The notes: a model not told the origin generated them from the letters alone. A stretch of 64,000 bases of DNA from Pelomonas dachongensis (GCF_043555865.1 NZ_JBIGHY010000005.1:62001-126000); one strand, 5' to 3'. Numbered from the stretch's first letter, positions 1 to 8,723 are shown. Numbers and translations: made by a program.

Positions 1-1
1 C

Positions 2-619
2 GAGCTCGGCGGCATCTTCGTCAAGTGCGATGTCAGCCAGGAGGCCGACGGCCAGGCGGCCGTGACGGCCGCCGTCAGCCTCGGCAAGCTGATGGGGCTG
101 GTGAACTGCGCAGGCATCGCGCCGGCCAGCAAGACGGTCGGCAAGGACGGGGCGCACCCGCTGGCCAGCTTCGCCAAGACCATCACGGTGAACCTGATCG
201 GCACGTTCAACATGATCCGTCTCGCGGCCGAGGCGATGGTGAAGAATGAGCCTGAAGAGACCGGCGAGCGGGGCGTGTTGATCTCCACCGCCTCGGTCGC
301 GGCCTTTGACGGCCAGATCGGCCAGGCGGCCTATGCGGCGTCCAAGGCTGGCGTCGCTGGCATGACGCTGCCCATTGCGCGCGACCTGGCACGCAACGGC
401 ATCCGCAACATGACGATTGCGCCGGGCATCTTCGGCACGCCCATGCTGTTCGGCATGCCGCAGGAGGTGCAGGACGCGCTGGCTGCGAGCGTGCCCTTCC
501 CGAGTCGCCTCGGCCGCCCCGAGGATTACGCGAAGCTCGTGCACCAGATCGTCACGAACGAGATGCTGAACGGCGAAGTCATCCGGCTGGACGGTGCAAT
601 CCGCATGGCGCCCAAGTGA
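2..619 (+). CDS. SDR-family dehydrogenase, likely 3-hydroxyacyl-CoA dehydrogenase (5' truncated by window edge)
   Basis: This is the C-terminal part of a short-chain dehydrogenase/reductase; the open frame runs in from the window edge, so the start and the Gly-rich NAD-binding loop are missing. Visible family marks are CDVS near the edge, the NCAG motif, the structural Asn in VNLIGTFN, the catalytic Ser in STASVAA and the YxxxK pair in YAASKAG, followed by the PG motif in IAPGIFGTPM. The combination with NEMLNGEVIRLDGAIRMAPK at the C-terminus resembles the 17-beta-HSD type 10 / 3-hydroxyacyl-CoA dehydrogenase branch, which oxidises 3-hydroxyacyl-CoA with NAD+ in fatty-acid breakdown. The SDR assignment is firm; the substrate is inferred. 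It faces the next coding genes convergently, separated by intron remnants. Confidence 0.85.
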   Translation, partial: ELGGIFVKCDVSQEADGQAAVTAAVSLGKLMGLVNCAGIAPASKTVGKDGAHPLASFAKTITVNLIGTFNMIRLAAEAMVKNEPEETGERGVLISTASVAAFDGQIGQAAYAASKAGVAGMTLPIARDLARNGIRNMTIAPGIFGTPMLFGMPQEVQDALAASVPFPSRLGRPEDYAKLVHQIVTNEMLNGEVIRLDGAIRMAPK

Positions 620-630
620 CCTCGGTGCGG

Positions 631-964
631 GTTCAAGCAGGGTGAGGGGTCGCCCCCTCAGCCCTCTCAAACCACCGGACGTGCGGTTCCGCATCCGGCG
701 GTTCAAGTAAAACGCTGGAGTCTTTGGTGGATGTCCACCAACGACACTAGCCCCATGTTCGCAAGGTACGTCTGCGGCATCGCGGCCACCAAGTATTTGG
801 CCCCAGCATTCGTATCCGCTTCTTGTTCGTCAGGCCAGCGCTTTGCCATGGCGCTTCCTTCAGACCCGCAGTCGCCCGCGGAGCCCTTGCCTTGGCTAGC
901 CATTCGCCTTGCCGGGCTGGTAGAGGACGTCCACCTCCAAGCAAGTGCGCCCTGCCGGGCGCAC
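631..964 (-). mobile_element. Degenerate group IIC intron copy 2 (ORF-less, internally deleted)
   Basis: Read on the minus strand, this copy starts with GTGCG at 964-960, as group II introns do, followed by a GC hairpin (GCGCCCGGCAGGGCGC) and a GGAGGTGGACGTCCTC stretch that matches the early domain I of copy 1. It ends with a 34-base domain V-like hairpin at 671-704, read CCGGATGCGG-AACC-GCACGTCCGG, and a domain VI-like G/C hairpin ending in AC at 631. The middle is deleted: only about 334 bases remain and no reverse transcriptase is present. Copies 1 and 2 also share the tract TCTGAAGGAAGC and a CGACGAACA-like stretch. Boundaries are inferred from family end rules, not from an empty target site. 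Confidence 0.7.
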
Positions 965-966
965 CA

Positions 967-1639
967 ATCGGGCAGGAGGAGGGGTTGCCCCCCCCTCCGT
1001 CCTCCCACACCGCCGTACGTGCCGTTCGGCATACGTCGGTTCCTGTCTACTGGACGAGGTGCCCAGCGAGCTTGGTTTCGTTCGTCGTGTCGCCTGATTT
1101 GCATCGAGCACCACCGCACCGCATCGAGACTTCCTGCCTCGACTCAGCGGTTGCCGTTGCTCTTGGCCCGTGCCAAGACTTCTGCCCTGCAATGCCAGAG
1201 AGCACGCGTGACTGTCCACTCATGACAGGGTCGGCCCTTCGCCGCTGCGGCTCCCAGCGACTACTACGGCCTCTGCTACCCCCTGCCGGCCCATCCCGTC
1301 GCCTTGCGACGCCGGTAGCGCTATCGGGCAGGCTGACAGGTCTCCCAGGGTAAGACGCGCGACCTTCACTGCATACACCCGCCGCATCTACTTGCTCACC
1401 TTCCGGATGATTTTGGGCTTCGGGCTTTTCGGCTCCCTCGCCCAGCTGAGCCTGCCTCATATGCGGCTTCTGTTCGTCGGGCCACAGCATTGCGTACAGC
1501 TTCCTTCAGATTCCGCCTCGCGGCGGACACCCTTGCTGTTCGGCTAACGGTCCCACCATCAAGGTCCGCAGGGGACTTCCACCCCCAAGTCATCCCACTC
1601 GCCACCACAGCGAGCCGGACAGCGCCATGCCTGGCGCAC
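967..1639 (-). mobile_element. Group IIC intron copy 1, ORF-less, inserted behind an intrinsic terminator
   Basis: On the minus strand the element begins GTGCGCCAGGCATGGCGC at 1639, continues with GGGGGTGGAAGTCCCC (domain I), and carries the GGTGTATGCAGTGAAGG and CGAAGGGCCGACC stretches that in my recollection lie just before the reverse-transcriptase gene in this intron class. Where the maturase should follow, only about 150 bases remain. A 34-base domain V hairpin lies at 1009-1042 (CGTATGCC-GAAC-GGCACGTACG) and a domain VI hairpin follows, ending CCCGAT at 967. The 5' end lies one base after the T-tract of the terminator at 1642-1669; group IIC introns are known to insert just downstream of intrinsic terminators. 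At the position where the class usually has the branch-point A I read G, so lariat splicing is doubtful. Confidence 0.78.
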
Positions 1640-1641
1640 AG

Positions 1642-1669
1642 AAAAAAGGGCCTGGTTCGCACCAGGCCC
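1642..1669 (-). terminator. Intrinsic terminator of the tonB-exbBDD-TPR operon
   Basis: On the minus strand a perfect 9-bp stem GGGCCTGGT/ACCAGGCCC with a four-base loop is followed directly by TTTTTT. It lies about 25 bases past the stop codon of the TPR gene and ends that operon. The group IIC intron copy begins just beyond it. Confidence 0.9.
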
Positions 1670-1694
1670 TTTCCGCAGGTCGAAACCGACGCGG

Positions 1695-2945
1695 TCAGCG
1701 CTTGCGCGACTGGATGATCCACAGGCGGGCCAGGTCGGCGGCACCATCCGTGCCCTTGACCGAGCGCCAGGCCGCCACGGCCTTGCTGTGATCGCCCGCC
1801 AGTTGATGGGCCAGCCCCAGGTAGAGCTTGGCATCCTCAGGCCGCTTCAGGTTGCCCTTGGCAATCCCTTGCTCGATCTGCCCCGCGCCCTTCTTGCCGT
1901 TGCCGCCGAAGGCATTGGCCAGCCCCAATTTGACGAGTTCGTTGCCATCCTTGGCGTCATCCGCCGCCTTCTCGTTGGCTGCAGCGCTGGCCTTGGCCTC
2001 GCCGATCCTCTTGATCATCAGGTCGGCCAAGCGCTTGTGACGGGCGCCTTCAGCGCCCTGACCCAGCACGCCTGCGGCAAAGCCCTTGTCCACGACCTGC
2101 TTGCCCTCTTCGGGGTAGCCCGCCTGGGCGGCCAGCTGAGCCATCTCCATGTAGTCGTTGGCTTCACGCATGTTGCCGGTGGCCAGGCGCAGGCGGAACA
2201 GGTCGAGCTGGAAGCGATTGCTGTCGAAGCTCTTCTTCTGCGGCAGCGAGCTGAGGATCTGCCCCCACAGCTTGGGATCCGGGTAGTAGTTCAGCAGCTT
2301 CTCGGTCGCGATGCCTTCAGCGTTCGCGTCACCCTTCTTCATGGCCGCAAACAGCAGCAGGTTCAGCTTGTCCTTGGACGGTGTGCGCCCGGCACGCTCG
2401 TCAGCGGCAATCTCATCCAGCGTGTCCTTGATCGCGCCGGTCATGTCGCCGGACGCGAACTGCGCGCTCTGCTGCACCTGCTTCATCGCGGGGCTGTTGC
2501 CGCCTTCCTTGAAGTAGCGTTGTGCCCACGTCAGCGCCTTGGCAGCGTCGCGGTTGCGCAAGTACGTGCCGGCGATGGCTTCCATGTACTGCAGCTGCTG
2601 CGACTGCCCCAGCTTGCCAGCACTCTTCAGCGCTTCGAAAGAGCGGGCCATCGTGTCAGGCTCGTTGGCATACATCGCAGCGGAGAACCGCACGCCCTCA
2701 ATGGCATTGTTCTCGGCTGCCGTGCGACCAGCGACCGCCTCGGCTTCACGCAGCTTGGCGAGCGCTTCCTTGCCTTTGGTGGCCTTGACCAGACGGCTAG
2801 CTTCGGTCAACGGCGTGCCAACTTCCTTGCGGACGGTTTCCTGGGCCGTCGCCTGGCTGAAGCCGAACTCGGCGCCAGGGGCACCGTTCATGGACAGGGC
2901 CATCGCACCAACGGCGACGGCCACCACGGTTTTCAAAGTCTTCAA
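1695..2945 (-). CDS. Exported tetratricopeptide-repeat protein of the TonB/Exb operon
   Basis: A 416-residue protein with an N-terminal signal peptide (hydrophobic VVAVAVGAMALSM, likely cleavage near residue 24-35) and helical repeats of TPR character through most of the chain, with AKLYLGLAHQLAGDHSKAVAAW near the C-terminus. The start is TTG at 2945, supported by an AGGAGAG Shine-Dalgarno sequence five bases upstream. It is the last gene of a five-gene minus-strand operon after exbD, and an intrinsic terminator follows. A periplasmic TPR protein beside tonB-exbB-exbD-exbD is a recurrent arrangement; it may act as a scaffold between the Exb motor and outer-membrane receptors, but the sequence does not prove a partner. 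Export and TPR character are fairly sure; the role is inferred. Confidence 0.8.
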   Translation of the reverse strand: MKTLKTVVAVAVGAMALSMNGAPGAEFGFSQATAQETVRKEVGTPLTEASRLVKATKGKEALAKLREAEAVAGRTAAENNAIEGVRFSAAMYANEPDTMARSFEALKSAGKLGQSQQLQYMEAIAGTYLRNRDAAKALTWAQRYFKEGGNSPAMKQVQQSAQFASGDMTGAIKDTLDEIAADERAGRTPSKDKLNLLLFAAMKKGDANAEGIATEKLLNYYPDPKLWGQILSSLPQKKSFDSNRFQLDLFRLRLATGNMREANDYMEMAQLAAQAGYPEEGKQVVDKGFAAGVLGQGAEGARHKRLADLMIKRIGEAKASAAANEKAADDAKDGNELVKLGLANAFGGNGKKGAGQIEQGIAKGNLKRPEDAKLYLGLAHQLAGDHSKAVAAWRSVKGTDGAADLARLWIIQSRKR

Positions 2946-3027
2946 CTCGCTCTCCTACAAAGAAAAAACGCGCCGCCCTTTCGGGCAGCGCGCTCAAAGT
3001 ATCGGCGTTAGCTGGCCCGAGCCCACG

Positions 3028-3465
3028 TCACTTGACGTATTGCTCGTTACCAACCATGCCCATCTTCTTGACGTTGTTGCGCTGAGCCGAGGCCATCACG
3101 GCAGCAACGACACCGTAGTCCACCAGCTTGTTCGGCTTGATGTGGATTTCCGGCTGGTCACCAAGATTCATCACCCCGATTTCCTGCATCTTCGCGTTCA
3201 CCGCGTCGATGTTCGGCAGCGCGTTCTCATCCCAGTAGATCGTCCCGTCAAAGTCGATCATGACGGTGTGCACGATCGGATCGCGCTCTGGTTGCCTGTC
3301 GCTGGGCGGTGGCATGTCCAGGTTGATCGTGTGCAGCTGGATGGGGATGGTGATGATCAGCATCACCAGCAGCACCAGCATCACATCGATCAGCGGCGTC
3401 GTATTGACGTCCATCATCGGCTCGGGATCACCGTCACCAGACGAACTTCCAACATTCATTCCCAT
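3028..3465 (-). CDS. exbD: ExbD-type biopolymer transport protein (second copy)
   Basis: A 145-residue inner-membrane protein with a short cytoplasmic N-terminus, one transmembrane helix and a periplasmic C-terminal domain. The motif NTTPLIDVMLVLLVML holds the membrane Asp that carries protons in the ExbB-ExbD motor. The start ATG has GGGAG six bases upstream. It lies 15 bases after the first exbD and shares its N-terminal MGMNVGSSSG, so the two are recent-looking paralogues that differ mainly in the periplasmic half. Two ExbD subunits in one operon are common in TonB systems of Gram-negative bacteria with many receptors. The product should energise TonB using the proton-motive force together with ExbB. 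Confidence 0.93.
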   Translation of the reverse strand: MGMNVGSSSGDGDPEPMMDVNTTPLIDVMLVLLVMLIITIPIQLHTINLDMPPPSDRQPERDPIVHTVMIDFDGTIYWDENALPNIDAVNAKMQEIGVMNLGDQPEIHIKPNKLVDYGVVAAVMASAQRNNVKKMGMVGNEQYVK

Positions 3466-3480
3466 GCTTGACTCCCGAGA

Positions 3481-3909
3481 TCAACCGCCGCGCGCTGGCG
3501 GCTCGGTCACGAAGTTGATCTTCATGATGCCGGCACGCTGGCAGGCATAGATCACACGACCGACCGATTCATAACGGGACTTGTCGTCGCCGCGGATGTG
3601 CACCTCGGGCTGCGGATTCTTCACAGCTTCCTTACCGAGGCGCTGAACCAGCTCCTCCATGTCGGGAATCTGCTTGGTGTTCCAGAAGACGTCGCCGTCC
3701 TTGCTGACCGAGATTTCGATGTTCTCCGGCTTGGTCACGCGGATGATGTTGGTCTCCTTGGGAAGGTTGACCGCCACCGTCTGCGTCACCACCGGAACGG
3801 TGATGAGGAAGATGATCAGCATCACCAACATCACGTCCACGAGGGGCGTGGTGTTGATGGTTGCATTGACTTCGTCCTCGCCGGAAGAGGATCCGACGTT
3901 CATGCCCAT
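3481..3909 (-). CDS. exbD: ExbD-type biopolymer transport protein (first copy)
   Basis: A 142-residue ExbD/TolR-family protein. NTTPLVDVMLVMLIIFLI is the single membrane helix with the conserved proton-carrying Asp, and the C-terminal domain ends with the family-like REPEVHIRGDDKSRYESVG-type region (here QPEVHIRGDDKSRYESVGR). Shine-Dalgarno AGGAG precedes the ATG at 3909. It lies between exbB and the second exbD. The near-identical first ten residues of the two copies point to a tandem duplication. Alternative identity as TolR is less likely, since tonB heads the operon and no tolA, tolB or pal is present. Confidence 0.93.
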   Translation of the reverse strand: MGMNVGSSSGEDEVNATINTTPLVDVMLVMLIIFLITVPVVTQTVAVNLPKETNIIRVTKPENIEISVSKDGDVFWNTKQIPDMEELVQRLGKEAVKNPQPEVHIRGDDKSRYESVGRVIYACQRAGIMKINFVTEPPARGG

Positions 3910-3943
3910 GGCATTGGCTCCTTTACGAGCTGCAGCTCAGGGA

Positions 3944-4783
3944 TTAGCGCTTGGCGACGGCGCGGTTGCCCATCAGCACGCCATGCAGGTCACCGGCGAA
4001 GGCGCGAACCTGGGCCATGACGGTCTTGTTGCGGTTAACGAGCCAGTTGTAGCCCAGCACGGCCGGAACGGCGACGACCAGACCGATGGCGGTCATGATC
4101 AGCGCGGCGCCCACGGGGCCAGCAACCTTGTCGATCGAAGCCTGGCCGGCAACACCGATGGCGGTCAGCGCGTTCAGGATGCCCCACACCGTGCCGAACA
4201 GGCCGATGAAGGGGGAGGTCGAACCGACAGTTGCCAGGAAGCCCAGACCGGCGGAGATCTTGGAGTTGACTTCGCCGACGGCGCGGTCCACGTTCATCGT
4301 GACCCAGGTGCTGTGATCGATGTTCTCGGTCAGCGCGCCTTCATGGTGCTCGGAAGCTTCGATGGCGGTGGTGGCGATGTAGCGGAAGGCGCTTTCTTCC
4401 TTCAGGCCCTTCACGCCGTCAGCGAGGCTGGGCTTCTTGAAGAACGTGGCGCGGACTTCCTTGGCTTCGGAAGACAGCTTGCTGGTGTCCCACAGACGGA
4501 CCACCAAGATGTACCAGGAACCCATGGACATGATGCCCAGGATCAGCAGCACGACCTGGTCGACCACGTTGCCGTGGGCGATGATGTTGGCCAGGCTGTA
4601 GGGGTTGTCGACCGGAGCAGAAGCTGCGGGAGCGGGGGCGGCAGCCGTTTCCACGGGAGCGGCAACGGTCTCGGCGACGGGGGCCGAAGCAGCCGGCTGC
4701 TGGTCTTGCGCCTGAGCGGGAGAAACAGCCAGGGTCGCGACCATGGCGATGGCGGCAAGGAAGCCGGTGATGCGAGAAATCAT
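3944..4783 (-). CDS. exbB: ExbB/MotA/TolQ-family proton channel
   Basis: A 279-residue polytopic protein with three membrane helices: one near residues 75-95 (VVLLILGIMSMGSWYILVV), then a pair in the C-terminal half around FLATVGSTSPFIGLFGTVWG and ALIMTAIGLVVAVPAVLGYN. The STSPFIGLFGTVWGI motif is the family signature. The N-terminus has a signal-like hydrophobic stretch followed by an Ala-Pro-rich segment of about 35 residues before the first canonical helix; such extended ExbB proteins exist in other Gram-negatives. AGGAG precedes the ATG. It works with ExbD as the pentameric inner-membrane motor that drives TonB. Confidence 0.94.
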   Translation of the reverse strand: MISRITGFLAAIAMVATLAVSPAQAQDQQPAASAPVAETVAAPVETAAAPAPAASAPVDNPYSLANIIAHGNVVDQVVLLILGIMSMGSWYILVVRLWDTSKLSSEAKEVRATFFKKPSLADGVKGLKEESAFRYIATTAIEASEHHEGALTENIDHSTWVTMNVDRAVGEVNSKISAGLGFLATVGSTSPFIGLFGTVWGILNALTAIGVAGQASIDKVAGPVGAALIMTAIGLVVAVPAVLGYNWLVNRNKTVMAQVRAFAGDLHGVLMGNRAVAKR

Positions 4784-4867
4784 GGAGTCAACTCCTACGG
4801 AAAAATTCTGGTTTGGTGTTTGATTTGAACGCGCCGCAGCAGCGACGCCTTACTCGAAGCGGACGGG

Positions 4868-5512
4868 CTACTCGATCTTGAACTGGAACTCCTGCTCGAA
4901 GACGTGGTCACCCGGGCATTCGTAGGTATCGCGCAGCGTCGCCTCGATGGCTTGTGTCAGAGCACGTTGTGCCTTGCGATCCACGCCGCCTCGCAGCGAC
5001 TGGAACTCCACGCTCGTGACGCGACCGGCCTTCACGGTGGCGATGGCCTTGTATAGCGCTTCGCCACTCCAGTTGACCGACGGCATCTCCGGCTTGCCCA
5101 TCTTCGTGCAGACCATCGCAGCGGTCTTGGGGCCGACACGGGGAGCTGCAGGCGGTGCGGCCGGAACGGGCGCGGGCTGCGGACGAACCGTCTCCGTCGC
5201 CGGCGGTGCAACCTGCGTGGATTGAATCGCGGGTGCCGGCGGTGCGGGCGCGGTCACCTGAAATTCAGGCGGCGGCACGAAAGGCGGCGGGGGTGCTTTG
5301 ATGTCCGGAGGAGGCGGAATCACCTTCTCGGGCGGCGGTGGCGGCTGTTTCACCTCTTCGATGACCTTGGTCTCGATGGGGCCGCTGACCTTCTTCACGA
5401 TGTCCTTGGCCAGGCCGCTGGCCAAAGCGTAGATGGCCACGACGTGAATCAGGACCACGATACCAATGCCCGTGAACCGGGACGCGCCCTGCTTCTCCTG
5501 CGCAAAATTCAT
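4868..5512 (-). CDS. tonB: TonB-family energy transducer
   Basis: A 214-residue protein with the TonB plan: short cytoplasmic N-terminus, one membrane anchor (GIGIVVLIHVVAIYALASGL), a long Pro-rich periplasmic spacer (residues about 45-120) and a C-terminal TonB domain ending in the barrel-contacting region. The frame is open to an ATG at 5530, but the sequence AAGGAG lies inside that extension, six bases before the ATG at 5512, so the second ATG is the likely start. It is the first gene of the tonB-exbB-exbD-exbD-TPR operon and lies beside a TonB-dependent receptor, its probable client. A palindrome about 170 bases upstream may regulate it. Confidence 0.93.
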   Translation of the reverse strand: MNFAQEKQGASRFTGIGIVVLIHVVAIYALASGLAKDIVKKVSGPIETKVIEEVKQPPPPPEKVIPPPPDIKAPPPPFVPPPEFQVTAPAPPAPAIQSTQVAPPATETVRPQPAPVPAAPPAAPRVGPKTAAMVCTKMGKPEMPSVNWSGEALYKAIATVKAGRVTSVEFQSLRGGVDRKAQRALTQAIEATLRDTYECPGDHVFEQEFQFKIE

Positions 5513-5679
5513 GCGCGCTCCTTCTTGCAACTACAGATCACAGTCAATGACTCTCAGGATGTCGGCCATTTGAACAACGGCGGAAGTTGCGCTCCTGCCG
5601 TCGACTAGCTCCCGAAGGACATGGATTCTAAATCCCGGAACCACGTTCCAGAATCGTAGAAAACACGCAGTCTGCCGGG

Positions 5680-5701
5680 GATGTAAAGGTAGCTTCACAT
5701 C
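5680..5701 (-). promoter_or_regulatory. Operator-like palindrome upstream of tonB, in the 454-bp gene-free stretch 5513-5966
   Basis: On the minus strand the sequence GATGTGAAG-CTAC-CTTTACATC forms two 9-base arms with one mismatch and a four-base spacer. It lies 168 bases before the tonB start in a stretch with no convincing gene. The size and symmetry fit a dimeric repressor or activator site. I do not recognise it as a Fur box. The only other structure I see in this stretch is the hairpin at 5925-5950. Confidence 0.4.
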
Positions 5702-5924
5702 CGTTGAGGCCAAAAAAATTGCCCGGTGGCATTCGCCGTCGGGCACGCGTTTCTTCGCCACGAACCAGGCACAGCCAATGGCTACACCACCGGCCAAACT
5801 TTGGCCATGCGGCATCTTAGCCCCGTGATTTCCCACCCCTTGTTGGTGCTAACCCGGGGCCGATTGATGCATCCGGCGGGCGAATTACGTCACGTTTCCT
5901 TTTGACTTTTGACGATTGGCTTAC

Positions 5925-5950
5925 AAAGGCCGACCTCGTGGCAGGCCTTT
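5925..5950 (-). terminator. Possible terminator of the TonB-dependent receptor gene
   Basis: A 7-bp perfect inverted repeat AAAGGCC/GGCCTTT with a 12-base loop lies 17 bases beyond the receptor's stop codon. The U-tract on the minus strand is only the TTT of the stem followed by G, so termination would be modest and read-through into tonB is possible. Confidence 0.4.
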
Positions 5951-5966
5951 TGCGAATCGCCTTCGC

Positions 5967-8723
5967 TTACTTGAACTGATAACTCACCGAACCATAAATG
6001 AAGCGGCCTCGCGGATCGGCAAACGAGCCAGCAAAGCCGGCGGCGTGGGAGCCGTAGCTCGATGACGCGACGAACGGTGGATCCTGGTCGAACGCGTTGC
6101 GGGCGCCCAGCGTCAGGCGCAGATCCTTGATTCCACGGTAGCTCACCGACAGGTTCCAGCGGCTGGTGTCCTTGACGTTGTAAGGCGCATCCACGCCGAG
6201 ATTGGTATTGACGACCGCAGCCGACTCCTGCCAGCCCTTGGTGAACACGTTCTCCAGCGCGAGATTCCAGGAACCCAGCGTCCAGTCGAACGACAGCGTG
6301 TGTTGCCACTCAGGAACCGGCGGGTTACCGCCCAGCGACTTGCCCAGGTAGTCCGTGAAGGGTTCGTCGCGGCCGTTCTGCTGCTCGAACTTCAGCGTGC
6401 GCGTGGCCGCGAAGCCGACGCCCAGGCGCCCCATGGCACCCAGCGCGAATGCCGAGCGAATGTCGAAGTCGATGCCCGAGGTCTTGAGCTTGCCCAGGTT
6501 CTCCACCGGCGTTTCGATGTAGGCGATGTAGCCAGTCGGCGAGCGGCGGACGCGCGACTTGTACTTGTCATACAGGCCATTGCCGGTCATCAGCGTGTCG
6601 CCGCTGATGACGCCGATCTGGTCACGCTTCTCGATGTTCCAGTAGTCCAGCGCGATGCTGAGGTCACGCACCGGCTCAAAGACGGTGCCGAAGGCGAACT
6701 GACGGCTTTTCTCGGCTTTCAGGTTGGGGTCGCTGGACAGCCGGACATTGAACTGCGTGTTGCACAGCGCCGGAAGGTTGCCGCTGGCGTTCGGCGGCAC
6801 CGGGCAGTCCGGGTCGATCTGGGCGTCTGCCGTGTTGGTGTTGGAGATCGGGCTGTTGACGTCCCACAGGGTCGGCGCGCGAAAGCCGGTGCCTGCACTG
6901 GCGCGCAGCAGCACTTCCTTGCTGGGCTGGAAGCGAAGCGCCACACGCGGGTTGAAGCTGCTGCCGAAGTCGCTGTATCGGTCGTAGCGGGCGGCCACGG
7001 TCGCTTCCCAGCCCTTGGCGAAGGGCATGGCCAGTTCGCCGTAGACGGCCGAGATGCTGCGACTTGCGGACGTGGCAGGCACCGAGCCCTCGCCGCCAAT
7101 GTGCGAACCCTTGGAGTACTCCACGTTGGTGGGCTTGTCGTCGGCCTTCTCCCGGCGCAGGTCGATGCCGACGGCCAGCGCCATCATGCCGCCCGCCATG
7201 GGCATCAGTTCGCGGCTGGCCTTGGCGTCCAGCACCATCGTGGTGCCCTTGGACTGGCGCACCTTGCCCTCCAGCGCCGCACCGTCCAGCAGCGCCACGC
7301 CGGCCGCGTCGTTGGGGCCAAAAGGGTTGACGTTACCCGTGGCCATCGCCGCCAGGAAGGGCTCCTCCAGCAGATAGCCGCTGTAGTTCAGCTTGCCGCG
7401 CGCCTGGGCAATGTTCAGGCCGATGTCGTAGTCCCAGCCCGAGAACAAGCCGTTGGCACCGACGACGACGCGGAATTGCTCGTTGGTGTTGTCGCTGACG
7501 CGGTTGCCGCGATCCAGCGAGCGGTAGGCGATCTCGGTGTAGCCCACACCTTGCGCATCGGTGAACGAGACGTAATCGGCCGGCGTGTAGCCCAGGCGAG
7601 TCAGCAGCGCCGTCGGGAAATACTTGCTGGTGACAGGCATGCGCACGTTCGGATACGAGCCGTCGGCACGCACCTTCATCGCCGAGCCGTCGATGGGCGT
7701 GGCGGCGGCGCGGCCAATCGTGTGGTTGCGGGCGGCGGACGCCTCGACGAACCACTGGTTGTCGGCGTCGATCTTGAACGTGCCGCGCGCGAACAGGTCG
7801 GTCTTGGTGCTGTCGGGCAGATTGTCGAGCATCGCGGCGTAGATGGCGCGGCAAACCACCGCGTCCTGGCCACTGGGCGTCGTGCCGGTGATCTGGGTGA
7901 CCGTGTTGGCAGGATCACAGGCCGCCATGTTGGCACCGGGGTTGGTGTAAGCGCCGGGGCTGACGCCAATGTCCATCAACCGACCCGGATAGCCGCGGAA
8001 CGACGTCGGCGGGATCGAACCCGGCACCTCGGTCGCATGGCGCCAGTACCAGCCCTGCCGGGCGGCCTCGATGCGGGTCTGCTCCTTGAAATTGGCGGTG
8101 ACGAGGAAGTTGTAGCCGTCGGTACCCAGGTTGCCCATGCCGAATGCCAGCGAGCCCCCCTGCTCCTTGCCGCCGCCGACATTCGCCTCGGGTTCGCCGT
8201 AGCGCAGCGTCAGTTCACCCTTGTCGTAATCCTTGCGGGTGATGAAGTTGATGACACCGGCCACGGCGTCGGTGCCGTACACGGCCGAGGCGCCGTCGCG
8301 CAGCACCTCGATGCGCTCGATGGCCGCAAAAGGGATGCTGTTCAGGTCGACGGCGACCGAACCACCGATGGAGCCGAACGGATGGCCGGCCAGGCGGCGC
8401 CCGTTCAGCAGCACCAGCGTCGAATTGGCGCCCAGGTTGCGCATGTTGGCGTTGCTGGTGGCATAGCCGGCGCCCTGAGTGGAATCGGAAAGCATGCCCG
8501 AATTGCCGGCGACGCGCCGCAGCACGTCTTCGATGTTCACCGCGCCAGACTTCTCGATGGCCTCGCGGGAGATCACCGTGACCGGCAGCGCCGTCTCAGA
8601 ATCGACCCGCTTGATGCTGGAACCGGTGATCTGTATGCGCTCCAGTTTCTGGGCGTCTTGGGCCAGCGCAGGACTGGCAAGAAGAAACAGGATTGCGCCG
8701 CTGATGGCGGTGGTCTTGAACAT
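5967..8723 (-). CDS. TonB-dependent outer-membrane receptor
   Basis: A 918-residue outer-membrane receptor. Residues 1-22 are a signal peptide ending ASPALAQ. A TonB-box-like segment (ERIQITGSSIKR) is followed by the plug domain (about residues 50-165; NMRNLGANSTLVLLNGRRL and ERIEVLRDGASAVYGTDAVA are typical) and a 22-strand barrel ending in the aromatic-rich FIYGSVSYQFK. The frame stays open to 8906, but AAGGA lies seven bases before the ATG at 8723 and a signal peptide starts there. This subtype, with a SSIKRVDSETALPVTV-like start, is frequent in bacteria that take up peptides or complex organic compounds. Its place between a peptide ABC importer and tonB/exb supports peptide uptake; the ligand is unknown. 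Confidence 0.93.
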   Translation of the reverse strand: MFKTTAISGAILFLLASPALAQDAQKLERIQITGSSIKRVDSETALPVTVISREAIEKSGAVNIEDVLRRVAGNSGMLSDSTQGAGYATSNANMRNLGANSTLVLLNGRRLAGHPFGSIGGSVAVDLNSIPFAAIERIEVLRDGASAVYGTDAVAGVINFITRKDYDKGELTLRYGEPEANVGGGKEQGGSLAFGMGNLGTDGYNFLVTANFKEQTRIEAARQGWYWRHATEVPGSIPPTSFRGYPGRLMDIGVSPGAYTNPGANMAACDPANTVTQITGTTPSGQDAVVCRAIYAAMLDNLPDSTKTDLFARGTFKIDADNQWFVEASAARNHTIGRAAATPIDGSAMKVRADGSYPNVRMPVTSKYFPTALLTRLGYTPADYVSFTDAQGVGYTEIAYRSLDRGNRVSDNTNEQFRVVVGANGLFSGWDYDIGLNIAQARGKLNYSGYLLEEPFLAAMATGNVNPFGPNDAAGVALLDGAALEGKVRQSKGTTMVLDAKASRELMPMAGGMMALAVGIDLRREKADDKPTNVEYSKGSHIGGEGSVPATSASRSISAVYGELAMPFAKGWEATVAARYDRYSDFGSSFNPRVALRFQPSKEVLLRASAGTGFRAPTLWDVNSPISNTNTADAQIDPDCPVPPNASGNLPALCNTQFNVRLSSDPNLKAEKSRQFAFGTVFEPVRDLSIALDYWNIEKRDQIGVISGDTLMTGNGLYDKYKSRVRRSPTGYIAYIETPVENLGKLKTSGIDFDIRSAFALGAMGRLGVGFAATRTLKFEQQNGRDEPFTDYLGKSLGGNPPVPEWQHTLSFDWTLGSWNLALENVFTKGWQESAAVVNTNLGVDAPYNVKDTSRWNLSVSYRGIKDLRLTLGARNAFDQDPPFVASSSYGSHAAGFAGSFADPRGRFIYGSVSYQFK

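Noticed and set aside
731..1490. Several overlapping frames between the SDR gene and the TPR gene
   Set aside because: They are frames within group II intron RNA sequence; none matches a reverse transcriptase or another protein family.
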